Assembly (NCBI GenBank): GCA_903820745.1
Contig: CAIJIT010000355.1
Location: 1-64,000 of the forward strand
Origin: an uncultured Burkholderiales bacterium
GTDB lineage: Bacteria; Pseudomonadota; Gammaproteobacteria; Burkholderiales; Burkholderiaceae_C
Reading direction: 5' to 3'
DNA length: 64,000 nt
Of this stretch, positions 28,740 to 37,124 are shown piece by piece; the first letter of the stretch is position 1; every line of letters begins with the position of its first letter. The translations under genes were made by a program, and so were the position numbers. The notes beneath the pieces were generated by a model. That model made no database searches and had not been told where the DNA came from. It was given only the letters and a program-made list of their open reading frames with translations.

Positions 28740-29003
28740 GTTTGATGCGGCGGACTGTCGGCAGAGCAAGCGGCGAGCGACTTCGCTCATGTCCACCGAG
28801 CCGGTCTGCGCCTGGCTCTCCCCCTTTACTTCGCTGCGCCGCTCACCGCTTGCTCTGTGCGGGGCGATCGGGTTTGCCCCAAAACGCGGCCGTCATCGCA
28901 GTCCTTGATGCAACTGGCAGGATGGGAGTTCTGCGCAGTGAAGTAAAGAAGGAGGTGGCGCCCCGCAGGCTGGCGAAGGGTGACATGAACGCAGCAGAGC
29001 CCA
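28740..29003 (+). repeat. Structured repeat, copy 1 (left boundary of the 15.5-kb module)
   Basis: About 264 bp, nearly identical to 44278-44540 in the same orientation. Nested imperfect inverted repeats are visible: cagagcaagcggcgagcg (28762-28779) with cgctcaccgcttgctctg (28840-28857), and ctttacttcgctgcgc (28824-28839) with gcgcagtgaagtaaag (28933-28948). Open frames on both strands are conserved between copies but have repeat-like, low-quality protein sequence, so I do not call a gene. The 28625-29113 interval holds only this repeat and its deleted relative. Confidence 0.85.
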
Positions 29004-29113
29004 CTTTAAAGTCAAGGCTAACTGAGTATCCGACGGGCTTGGTATGGTCACGGCCTTTGCTCAACATTTCATTGCACGGAAACACCAGCGCAAATTACTC
29101 GAAAGTGCCGCTG

Positions 29114-29998
29114 TCAAGACATGGCCTTTCGGACGAAATTATGGACAGCAGGGTTTTCGTCATCACTGCGCCAAGCGCAGTGCAGCAATACGGTCCCCTT
29201 TTCACCTATGCCCGATACGGGTTTGTAGAGTAACTCGGGCCGCATACCCGAGACTGACTCCGGCACCAATGCTGCGCCGAGTCCGGCTTCGACCATCGCA
29301 AGCATGGTCGGCAGCACGCTCTCATGAACGATCCGTGGTCGAACGCGGCCCGAGGCGAAGATGCCTTCGAGGGTTTCGCGAAAGTAGCGTGAACCCGTGT
29401 TGGCGAAACCGATGAAAGGTAAACCTTCGAGGCGTTTGAGCGGCACCACTGAAAGTTGAGCCAAGGGATGGTTGCGAGGAATGACGAGCATCATCTTTTC
29501 TCGCGACACGACCAAGTGGCGCAACCCAGGTCCGAACATGGCCGACGACAAGCGCACCAGCGCCACATCGAGTTGGCGCGATCGCAATGCGCTCAGTAAC
29601 GGTCCCGACAACATTTCCTGAAGTTCCAGAATGACTTCCGGGTAATCGGCACGAAAACTCGCCACCGACTTCGGCAACATCCGATAGGTGGCGCTGTTGG
29701 TGAATCCCAAGACCAGTCGTCCGACTTCGCCTGAACCTGCGCGCATGACCGCGCGTTCGGCTGCTTCACCGTCGGCAAGAAGCTGCCTCGCATGATCGAG
29801 CAATGTGACGCCAGCCGCTGTCAACTGGACTGACCGTGTGGTTCGGATAAATAACGCTGTGCCTAGCGACGATTCGAGCTGGCGGATCTGCTGACTGAGC
29901 GGAGGTTGCGTCATATGAAGCCGTGCCGCAGCTGCGCCGAAATGCAACTCCTCCGCCACGGCAATGAACGATCTGAGAGCGCGCAGCGATAAAGTCAT
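29114..29998 (-). CDS. LysR-type transcriptional regulator
   Basis: The 294-aa protein has the LysR N-terminal helix-turn-helix (LRALRSFIAVAEELHFGAAA, then HMTQPPLSQQIRQLE) and a C-terminal periplasmic-binding-like inducer domain (about 90-290). The TQPPLSQQI form is typical of the catabolic CatR/BenM-like group. It is divergent from the amidase at 30091, separated by 92 bp; this arrangement predicts control of that operon. An atcc-N9-ggat inverted repeat at 30064-30080 lies next to the amidase start. A standard T-N11-A box is not clear. Confidence 0.93.
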   Translation of the reverse strand: MTLSLRALRSFIAVAEELHFGAAAARLHMTQPPLSQQIRQLESSLGTALFIRTTRSVQLTAAGVTLLDHARQLLADGEAAERAVMRAGSGEVGRLVLGFTNSATYRMLPKSVASFRADYPEVILELQEMLSGPLLSALRSRQLDVALVRLSSAMFGPGLRHLVVSREKMMLVIPRNHPLAQLSVVPLKRLEGLPFIGFANTGSRYFRETLEGIFASGRVRPRIVHESVLPTMLAMVEAGLGAALVPESVSGMRPELLYKPVSGIGEKGTVLLHCAWRSDDENPAVHNFVRKAMS

Positions 29999-30090
29999 TA
30001 GGTCAGTTTACGACTTAATCAAGATAAAAATAGTGCTAGACGGGCAAAAATCGTTCTCCTACCATCCGGATTCCTTGGATTGAAACGGGG

Positions 30091-31362
30091 ATGCGATTGA
30101 CTCAGTTCATTTCAGCGACGCCGCGACCTTCCGCATCGCAGAACGCGCAGCGTTGCCTGGGCCGGATCGCAGAGCGCGATGGAGCGCTCGGTGCATTTAC
30201 CTTCCATGATCCGGTGGAGGTTCTGCGCCAAGCGCGGGAGATCGATGCACAACCCGGCCCGCTCGCACTGCGCGGAATCCCGGTCGGCGTCAAGGATATA
30301 TTTGACACCGTCGACATGCCGACCGCGTACGGCTCATGGTTGTACCGCGACCATCGGCCGACGCGCGATGCCGAAGCGGTGAAACGGCTGCGATCAGCAG
30401 GAGCGCTGCTGATCGGCAAGACGCTCACCACCGAGTTTGCTTTTTCGCATCCAGGCCGCACGGTCAACCCCAGGCACCCATTGCACACGCCAGGCGGCTC
30501 CTCAAGCGGATCCGCAGCGGCAGTCGCCGATGGCATGGCAGATTTCGCGCTCGCATCGCAAACCGGCGGCTCAGCCATCCGACCGGCCGCCTATTGCGGA
30601 ATCGTCGGTATGAAGCCGACCCATGGCCTTATTCCCACGCAGGGCATGCGCGCGCTGGCGCCGACGATGGACACGGTCGGGCTGCATGCGCGCACGGTTG
30701 ACGACCTGCTGAGAGTGTGGCCGGTGCTGTCGGGGGTGCAGCCCAATTTCGAAGGCGGGCAAGTTCGCATCGCCTGCTTCCCAGGGCCCCATGCCGCCAG
30801 CGCCAGCGCCGAAGCCAAGCGGGCGCTGGAACTTGCAGGAGTCGCGTTGCGCGAAGCGGGACTGCCGGTCCAGCCATTCATGCCACCGATGGACGACTTC
30901 GCTGCTTTGAGCGACGCACAGAGGCTGGTCATGGCTCGCGAAGCCGCTTACGAGTTACGCGAAGAAGACCGATTGCATCGCCACTTGTTGAGCGCTGAGT
31001 TAGTCGCCTTGCTTGAGTTCGGCAAAAAGGTCAGCGATGTCGCTTATCAGCAGGCGCTCCGGTTAGCTGAGCTCTGGCGAACCGCGTTGTCTGGCATGCT
31101 CGATGCCAATGTTGTGTTGATGACGTTCAGCGCTCCGGGACAGGCGCCACTGCTGACCGAAGGTACCGGCAGTTCCGTATTCAACCGGTCATGGTCGCTG
31201 TTGGGGCTGCCCTGCCTGAGCCTTCCCTTCGGCCTGGGCGCTGCCCGGTTGCCACTGGGTATCCAGTTCGTCGGCGCCTTCGGTTGCGATGCAGTATTGC
31301 TGCGCGTCGCCGGCCCCGTCGAAAAGGCCTTCGGCGAATATCTTTCGAGGACAAGCGCATGA
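30091..31362 (+). CDS. Amidase (amidase signature family), first of two
   Basis: The 423-aa protein has the AS-family Ser-cisSer-Lys triad regions: Lys in IPVGVKDIFDT, cis-Ser in GGSSSGSAAAVADG and the nucleophile Ser in QTGGSAIRPAAYCG. At 423 aa it is shorter than the second amidase (474 aa), and the two are not close copies. It opens the module operon, and its stop overlaps the next gene (ATGA). It hydrolyses an unknown amide or half-amide. Confidence 0.92.
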   Translation: MRLTQFISATPRPSASQNAQRCLGRIAERDGALGAFTFHDPVEVLRQAREIDAQPGPLALRGIPVGVKDIFDTVDMPTAYGSWLYRDHRPTRDAEAVKRLRSAGALLIGKTLTTEFAFSHPGRTVNPRHPLHTPGGSSSGSAAAVADGMADFALASQTGGSAIRPAAYCGIVGMKPTHGLIPTQGMRALAPTMDTVGLHARTVDDLLRVWPVLSGVQPNFEGGQVRIACFPGPHAASASAEAKRALELAGVALREAGLPVQPFMPPMDDFAALSDAQRLVMAREAAYELREEDRLHRHLLSAELVALLEFGKKVSDVAYQQALRLAELWRTALSGMLDANVVLMTFSAPGQAPLLTEGTGSSVFNRSWSLLGLPCLSLPFGLGAARLPLGIQFVGAFGCDAVLLRVAGPVEKAFGEYLSRTSA

Positions 31363-32252
31363 AGCTGCCGCACCACGGTAGGTACGGGTATTCGCCGATC
31401 GTCGCGCGACCTCACTATGCCTGGCCCGAAGGCAAGCGCCTGGCCTTTTATATCGCCGTCAATATCGAACATTTTGCTTATGGCAGCGGGCTCGGCCATT
31501 CGATTTCGAGCGAACAGCCGCTGCCGGATTCGCGAACCCATGCCTGGCGAGACTACGGTAATCGTGTGGGCGTGTGGCGCCTTTATGAACTTCTGGATGA
31601 TCTGGGACTGCCTGCCTGCCATCTGATCAACACCACGGTGTTCGATCATTGCCCGGAAATCATCGCGCCGATCCTGTCTCGCGGCGATGAAATCATCGGC
31701 CATGGTCGCACCAATTCCGAACGTCAAGGTCATCTGTGGGAAGCGGACGAAGCACGTCTGATTGCCGAAGTACGAGACACCATCATCGAAAAAACCGGGC
31801 AACATCCGCGGGGTTGGATGGGCCCGTGGATGTCACAAAGCCGCGTCACGCCCGACCTGGTGCAGGAAGCGGGATTCCATTACCAGATGGACTGGCCCGG
31901 CGATGACCAGCCGATCTGGATGAAAACCCGTAGTGGAAGGATCATGTCGCTGCCGTACTCGTTCGAGATCAACGATTCGCCCCAATTGATCGTGCGCCAT
32001 CACACGGCCGAGGAATTCGCCGCCATGATCGTGCACCAGTTCGAGGAAATGCTGCTGCAGTCGCAAAAGCAGCCGCTAGTGCTGGGCATTGCGCTGCACA
32101 CCATGATCATGGGGCAACCGCACCGCATGCATGTGCTTCGCAAGGCACTGCGGCATATCGTCGGCCATGCGGAACGAGAAGCGGTCTGGTTCACGCGGCC
32201 GCGCGATATTCATGCGCACTGCCTCACCCTAGCTGAAGGCGTGATCCCATGA
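31359..32252 (+). CDS. Polysaccharide-deacetylase-fold hydrolase (PuuE-like), first paralog
   Basis: The protein of about 297 aa begins MKLPHHGRYGYSPI. The NodB barrel is recognisable by KRLAFYIAVNIEHFAYG (where classical deacetylases have TFDD), RGDEIIGHGRTNSERQ, PRGWMGPW and IALHTMIMGQP. The TFDD motif is replaced by VNIE, as in the PuuE allantoinase and cyclic-amide-hydrolase branch, so carbohydrate is an unlikely substrate. It overlaps the amidase stop by 4 bp and is followed 16 bp later by a paralog of similar length. Inference: ring opening of a cyclic amide or imide, or a related C-N bond reaction, feeding the amidases. Confidence 0.85.
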   Translation: MKLPHHGRYGYSPIVARPHYAWPEGKRLAFYIAVNIEHFAYGSGLGHSISSEQPLPDSRTHAWRDYGNRVGVWRLYELLDDLGLPACHLINTTVFDHCPEIIAPILSRGDEIIGHGRTNSERQGHLWEADEARLIAEVRDTIIEKTGQHPRGWMGPWMSQSRVTPDLVQEAGFHYQMDWPGDDQPIWMKTRSGRIMSLPYSFEINDSPQLIVRHHTAEEFAAMIVHQFEEMLLQSQKQPLVLGIALHTMIMGQPHRMHVLRKALRHIVGHAEREAVWFTRPRDIHAHCLTLAEGVIP

Positions 32253-32268
32253 GCCCAGGAAGCAAGCC

Positions 32269-33201
32269 ATGACTTTCAGCCCCCTGCCCCACCACGGCCG
32301 TTACCCCTACTCGAGCATCGACCAGCGCAAGGACTTCAGCTGGCCGGGCGGCAAACGGCTGGCCTTTTATGTTTGTTTCAATCTCGAATATTTCGCCTTC
32401 GGCGGTGGCCTGGGCTCGGATGTGGGCCTCGCCAATCCACCCCCCAACCACCGCAGTTATGCATGGCGCGATTACGGCAACCGCGTTGGTCTGTCGCGCA
32501 TGCTGGATCTGATGGACGAACTCGGACTGCCTGCGGCCCACAACACCAATTCATTTTTATACCAAGCCCATCCTGGCATGTTTGACCGCATCCGTGCCCG
32601 CGGTGACGAAATCATTGGCCACGGCCGCACCAATGCCGAGCGACAGTCGGGCATGTGGGAAGAAGATGAGGCCCGACTGATTGCCGAAGCCACTGCGACC
32701 TTGAGTCGCGAAGAGGGCAAGCCGCCGGGCGGATGGCTCGGTCCCTGGCTGGCCGAGACAGACCTCACGCCCGATCTGTTGAAAGAAGCTGGTTATCGCT
32801 ATCTGCTCGACTGGGCATCTGACGATCAACCGTTCTGGATGAGGACCCGCTCCGGACCGATTTTGTCCGTGCCCTATCCCATCGAGATCAATGATTCCCC
32901 CGCCGTCGTTTTCAGACATCACACCGCCCGTGAATTCGCCGACATGATCGTCGACCAATTCGAGGAAATGGTTGAACAGTGCGAGCGCATGCCCTTGGTC
33001 TGCCCGATCGCCCTGCATACCTTCGTGGTTGGCCAGCCGTTTCGACTGCGCGCACTGCGGCAGGCACTCAGGCATTGCCTGAACCATCCGCTCAGCGACC
33101 GAGTCTGGTTTACGCGCCCCGGAGAAATCGCCGACTACTGCTATGGCCTGCCCGCGGGCACCTTGAACGGCGGCATTCCAGGTCCGGAGGAAGTTGCATG
33201 A
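32269..33201 (+). CDS. Polysaccharide-deacetylase-fold hydrolase (PuuE-like), second paralog
   Basis: The 310-aa protein aligns with the gene before it along its whole length: LPHHGRYPYS, AWRDYGNRVG, RGDEIIGHGRTNAERQ, DDQPFWMRTRSG, EINDSP, RHHTAREFADMIVDQFEEM and VWFTRP recur in both. The N-terminal block has VCFNLEYF where the first paralog has AVNIEHF. Two similar subunits encoded side by side suggest a heteromeric enzyme or two ring-opening steps on related substrates. Its stop overlaps the AtzG-like start (ATGA). Confidence 0.85.
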   Translation: MTFSPLPHHGRYPYSSIDQRKDFSWPGGKRLAFYVCFNLEYFAFGGGLGSDVGLANPPPNHRSYAWRDYGNRVGLSRMLDLMDELGLPAAHNTNSFLYQAHPGMFDRIRARGDEIIGHGRTNAERQSGMWEEDEARLIAEATATLSREEGKPPGGWLGPWLAETDLTPDLLKEAGYRYLLDWASDDQPFWMRTRSGPILSVPYPIEINDSPAVVFRHHTAREFADMIVDQFEEMVEQCERMPLVCPIALHTFVVGQPFRLRALRQALRHCLNHPLSDRVWFTRPGEIADYCYGLPAGTLNGGIPGPEEVA

Positions 33202-33401
33202 CTAAATCCCGAATGGCGAGCGCAGCCATCGCAGCGCTGGAAGCAGCGCGGCAGGCTGAACTGGGCGACCTGCTTGACAGTTTCCCCGATGACGTGGCCG
33301 TGGCAGCGCACACGGCCGGGCAGTTGCGCGCCATCCTGAACTTGCCCGACGACCCGGCCACTGAGCCCTGGCCGCCGATGCGCATCAAAGCTTATCCATG
33401 A
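33198..33401 (+). CDS. AtzG/GatC-like small protein (67 aa)
   Basis: A tiny gene begins MTKSRMASAAIAALEAARQ, has one or two helices (HTAGQLRAILNLPDD) and ends ATEPWPPMRIKAYP. Its size, its position immediately before an amidase and the closing TEPWPP (compare the veP/EPAPVF endings of GatC and DUF4089) fit the AtzG/GatC group, which clamps and stabilises amidase partners such as AtzE and GatA. Its ATG overlaps the previous stop, and its TGA overlaps the next ATG, so translation of all three is coupled. Family assignment is by context and weak similarity. Confidence 0.6.
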   Translation: MTKSRMASAAIAALEAARQAELGDLLDSFPDDVAVAAHTAGQLRAILNLPDDPATEPWPPMRIKAYP

Positions 33402-34822
33402 TCGATCAGGGGTGGTTGAGCGCCACGGAGATTGCTTCAGCCTATGCGGTGCGCGCGTTGTCGCCGGTCGAGTTGGTGCAGGCGCTGATCGACCGCATCT
33501 CCGAACATGACCGTTCCCTGCATTCCTTTATAACTGTCGATGAGGAAGGATCACTCGACGCCGCGCGACAGGCCGACAAAGCCATCGCGGCCGGCCGACG
33601 ACTGAGCCCGCTGCACGGCATTCCGTTCGCGGTCAAGGACATCATCGATGTCGCGGGACAGCCCACAAGTTGCAACTCGCATGTTCGGGCCGGCCACAGC
33701 GCGCAGCGCGATGCGCCCGTGATTGCAAGGCTGCGCGCAGCCGGGGCGATTCTGCTGGGCAAGACGGCAATGCATGAATTCGCGATAGGCGGGCCGGCAT
33801 ACGACGTGCCGTTTCCGCCCTCCCGAAATCCCTGGAACCCGGCACACCATGCGGGCGGATCTTCATCGGGTTCGGGCGCTGCCTTGGCTGCTGGCTTGGT
33901 GCCGCTCGCACTCGGTACCGATACCGCCGGGTCGATCCGCAACCCAGCCAGCATGTGCGGGGTGGTCGGACTCAAGCCCACTTACGGCCTGGTGCCGCGC
34001 AGCGGCGTGTTTCCTCTGTCTTTCACGCTTGATCATGTGGGCCCGATGGCGCGCACCGTGACTGATGCTGCACTGATGCTGGACGCCCTGGCAGGACCGG
34101 GCGCGGGCGACCCCGGCGGCTTGCCAGTCGGTGCGGGCAGCTACTGCGTCGACCTTGAGCGCGGCGCCAAGGGCTTGCGCATCGGCTTTGTTCGGCACTT
34201 TCATGAAACCGATCTGGTCGCGAGTCCTGTGGTGGCGAGTGCGCTCAACGACATGGTGCGAGTACTGAGGCTGGAAGGCGCCCAGGTGATCGACATCGAG
34301 TTACCCGAACTGATTCGATTCGCTGCTGCGCAGCGCGTCATTTTTCACAGTGAATCCTGGGCAATCCATGGCAAGTGGCTGCGTGAACGGCCGGCTGACT
34401 ATTCGAGTATTTCGCGCCGCAAATTGCTGCCAGGGGCGTTTCTGTCGGCGGGTGACTATGTGCACGCGCAGCAATGCCGGTCAGGGTTGATCGATGCAGT
34501 CAATGCCGCATTCCATGATGTGGATGTCCTGCTGACCGTCAGCTCACTTGAACCAGCCTGCCGAATCGATGACGAAGCCGAATTCCTTCGCACCTATGCC
34601 AGGCAGGCTCGCAGCCCTTTCAACCTGACCGGCCATCCGGCAATCGCCCTGATGTGCGGACTGTCACCGGGCGGTCTGCCCCTGTCGGCGCAACTGGTCG
34701 GCAGACCCCGTGACGAGGTGACCCTCCTGCGTGCAGCGCGTGCCTACGAGCGCGCCACGGTCTGGCACAACACCAGGCCGCCGCTGAATCTGGGCAGTGT
34801 CCACGAAAAGGTTCGCACATGA
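33398..34822 (+). CDS. Amidase (AtzE/GatA-like), second of two
   Basis: The 474-aa amidase-signature enzyme has Lys in IPFAVKDIIDV, cis-Ser in GGSSSGSGAALAAG and the nucleophile in GTDTAGSIRNPASMCG. The GTDTxGSIR form is the GatA/AtzE branch. A 4-bp overlap with the 67-aa gene supports a two-subunit enzyme as in AtzE-AtzG (1-carboxybiuret hydrolase of the cyanurate pathway). The substrate here is unknown. Confidence 0.92.
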   Translation: MIDQGWLSATEIASAYAVRALSPVELVQALIDRISEHDRSLHSFITVDEEGSLDAARQADKAIAAGRRLSPLHGIPFAVKDIIDVAGQPTSCNSHVRAGHSAQRDAPVIARLRAAGAILLGKTAMHEFAIGGPAYDVPFPPSRNPWNPAHHAGGSSSGSGAALAAGLVPLALGTDTAGSIRNPASMCGVVGLKPTYGLVPRSGVFPLSFTLDHVGPMARTVTDAALMLDALAGPGAGDPGGLPVGAGSYCVDLERGAKGLRIGFVRHFHETDLVASPVVASALNDMVRVLRLEGAQVIDIELPELIRFAAAQRVIFHSESWAIHGKWLRERPADYSSISRRKLLPGAFLSAGDYVHAQQCRSGLIDAVNAAFHDVDVLLTVSSLEPACRIDDEAEFLRTYARQARSPFNLTGHPAIALMCGLSPGGLPLSAQLVGRPRDEVTLLRAARAYERATVWHNTRPPLNLGSVHEKVRT

Positions 34823-34866
34823 ATTTCTGCCATTTCCGACCGACTCAATCCAACAAAGGAGCTGCC

Positions 34867-35961
34867 ATGTCCATCGCCCTCAAGGCGCTTTACCGCCCCA
34901 TCACGGCTTTCACCATCGCTGCGGTCATTGTTGTGGTCAGCGGCGGAGCTGCGGCACAACCGAAGAAGCGCGAAATTCGTTTCGGTCTGCCTGTCAACGC
35001 CATCAATTCGGGCTACTGCATGTTCCCGACTGCGACGCGGCTTGGCTATTTCGAGGCCGAAGGCCTTGACGTCAAGATCAACAATATTGCGGGCAGCACC
35101 ACAGTCGTACAGACCGTTTCGTCAGGCCGCCTTGACATCGGCGCCGCGACACCCGAACCGGTCTTCAAGTCGTATTCACAGGGTGATCCGATCGTGCTGG
35201 TTTACAACTACATTCGAAAGCCCACGGGTAGCGTCGCAGTGCTGGCCGACAGCCCGATCAAGACATTGGCGGATCTGCGTGGTAAGCGGTTGGGGGCCGC
35301 CACGCTCGCGAGCGGCAACATCATGCTCACCAACGGCCTGCTGGCCAAAGTAAATATCGACGGCAAGAAGGAAATCACCTACCTGTCGGTCGGTGTCGGC
35401 GCCCAGGCTTTGCAGGCATTGCGTAGCGGTCATGCCGACGGCTTGGTGTTGTTCGATTCCCTGTATGCCCAGATCGAATCGCTGGGCGCGAAGATGCGCT
35501 ATATCTACGGCGAAGGCCAGGACAACCTGTTTTCCACCCAGTTCGTGGTGCGACGCGAGATGGTCGACAAAGAGCCCAACGTCGTCCGTGGTTTCGGCCG
35601 TGCCGTAGCAAAGGCGACCGCCTTTGCAAGAGACAACCCGGAAGCCTGCGTGCGCATGATGTGGCAAGAATTTCCGGCCAGCCGGATCGCCGGCATGCCT
35701 GAGGCTGAACAGCTCAAGAACGACGTGACCGTGCTGGTCAAGCGCATGGAGTTGCTGCTGCCGCCGGACGATGCAGGCAAAGGCTGGGGTTACTACGAGC
35801 CGGCGAGCATCGCCGCCTGGAACGAGTTCGCACTTGAAGGCGGAATTATCGACAAGAAGCTCGACAAGCTCGACGGCATCTACACCAACCAGTTCGTGTC
35901 CGACTTCAACCGGTTCGACCCCAAAGCCGTGGCCGACAAGGCCAGGAACTGGACCAAGTAA
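34867..35961 (+). CDS. ABC importer substrate-binding protein (SsuA/TauA/NMT1-like)
   Basis: The protein of about 364 aa has an export signal (LYRPITAFTIAAVIVVVSGG, cut after AAAQ) and the fold motif YCMFPTATRLGYFEAEGLDV with DIGAATPEP, typical of SsuA/THI5-like binding proteins for sulfonates, nitrate, pyrimidines or aromatic acids. ATG 34867 is chosen because AAAGGAG lies 6 nt upstream; an upstream ATG (34819) would place extra residues before the signal. Its ATPase and permease are encoded at 39283 and 40084, separated by two enzyme genes. Confidence 0.9.
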   Translation: MSIALKALYRPITAFTIAAVIVVVSGGAAAQPKKREIRFGLPVNAINSGYCMFPTATRLGYFEAEGLDVKINNIAGSTTVVQTVSSGRLDIGAATPEPVFKSYSQGDPIVLVYNYIRKPTGSVAVLADSPIKTLADLRGKRLGAATLASGNIMLTNGLLAKVNIDGKKEITYLSVGVGAQALQALRSGHADGLVLFDSLYAQIESLGAKMRYIYGEGQDNLFSTQFVVRREMVDKEPNVVRGFGRAVAKATAFARDNPEACVRMMWQEFPASRIAGMPEAEQLKNDVTVLVKRMELLLPPDDAGKGWGYYEPASIAAWNEFALEGGIIDKKLDKLDGIYTNQFVSDFNRFDPKAVADKARNWTK

Positions 35962-35976
35962 GGGAAAGGCACCGAC

Positions 35977-37083
35977 ATGCTGCATACGCCCATCTGTGAT
36001 CTGCTGGGAATCCAGTTGCCCATTCTTCAGGCCGGAATGGGTATTTACAAAGGAGTGGTGACAACGCCGGAGTTGGTCGCTGCGGTATCGAACGCGGGCG
36101 GCCTTGGCTGCTTGGGTGCCACCGGACTTGAACCCGACGAACTCTTGCAGGCTATTCGCACGATACGCAGGCTCACTGACAAGCCATTTGGTGTGGACCT
36201 GATCATTCCCCAGAAGCTTTCCATGCGCGAAGGAACCCGCGAGGAGATCCGGGCTGATATTCGCAAGAACTTTCCCGATCATTGGAAATTGGTCCAGGGA
36301 ATATTCGAATCGCAGGGCATCAAGCCGTCGGTTATTGACAAGGAATACAGCCTGACCGAGGAGATGACCGATGCTCAGACACAAATCATCTTCGAAGAAA
36401 AGGTCCCGGTGTTCGTGATTGCGTTGGGCGATCCGGCCAAGCTGATGGCTCGTGCCCGCGCCGCAGGCACCCTCGTCGCCGGACTGGCCGGCAGCTTGGG
36501 CAATGCGCGACGTCAGGTGGCTGCGGGCGTTGATTTCCTGATCGCGCAGGGCTCCGAGGCCGGAGGTCATGTGGGCGTGGTTCCGACGTTCCCGCTGTTA
36601 CCTCAAGTGGTCGATGTGTCGGGCGCCATCCCGGTCGTTGCAGCCGGTGGCATCGCAGACGGCCGGGGCATGGCCGCAGCCCTGGCGCTGGGCGCGCAAG
36701 CCGTCTGGTGCGGCACGGTTTTCCTGTTTGCTGAAGAAGCCAATGTGCATCCGATTCACCGTGAACAGATGGACAAGGGGCGTTCGGAGGATTTCATATC
36801 GAGCCGAACCTTCACCGGCAAAACGTCTCGCGTCTATCAGACCGAAATCCACAAGGTATGGGAAAGGTCGGGACTCGAGCCGCTGCAGATGCCGCATCAA
36901 AAGGTGTTGATGGAAGATTTCCTGGATGCGGCACGGGCGGCCGGGCGACTCGACGTCGTCAGCAGTCCCTGCGGCCAGGTGGCGGGTATGTTGAACGGCC
37001 GACGCCCCGCTGCGCAGATCGTGCATCAGATGGCAGCCGATGCCGAAACCGTGATTCGCAAGAACTACGCCTGCCTGGTTTGA
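35977..37083 (+). CDS. Nitronate monooxygenase/2-nitropropane dioxygenase family
   Basis: This 368-aa TIM-barrel flavoprotein starts ICDLLGIQLPILQAGM, followed by VSNAGGLGCLGA and the FMN/active-site segment IAQGSEAGGHVG, whose His is the catalytic base in nitronate monooxygenases. C-terminal PVVAAGGIADGRGMAAAL binds the FMN phosphate. Members oxidise nitronates or act as enoyl reductases. Placement between the importer's binding protein and a CoA ligase supports a step on the imported compound. Confidence 0.9.
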   Translation: MLHTPICDLLGIQLPILQAGMGIYKGVVTTPELVAAVSNAGGLGCLGATGLEPDELLQAIRTIRRLTDKPFGVDLIIPQKLSMREGTREEIRADIRKNFPDHWKLVQGIFESQGIKPSVIDKEYSLTEEMTDAQTQIIFEEKVPVFVIALGDPAKLMARARAAGTLVAGLAGSLGNARRQVAAGVDFLIAQGSEAGGHVGVVPTFPLLPQVVDVSGAIPVVAAGGIADGRGMAAALALGAQAVWCGTVFLFAEEANVHPIHREQMDKGRSEDFISSRTFTGKTSRVYQTEIHKVWERSGLEPLQMPHQKVLMEDFLDAARAAGRLDVVSSPCGQVAGMLNGRRPAAQIVHQMAADAETVIRKNYACLV

Positions 37084-37124
37084 ACAGGCGGTAAGAACAT
37101 GGCACAACATACACGGGGCGATCG

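Noticed and set aside
28742-29233. Open frame conserved in both boundary repeats
   Set aside because: Conservation follows from the repeat DNA. Both strands are open, the protein is low complexity, and no ribosome site is consistent.
30001-30090. LysR T-N11-A operator between the regulator and amidase
   Set aside because: The atcc-N9-ggat repeat has the wrong spacing for a standard site, so it is noted in the gene entry only.
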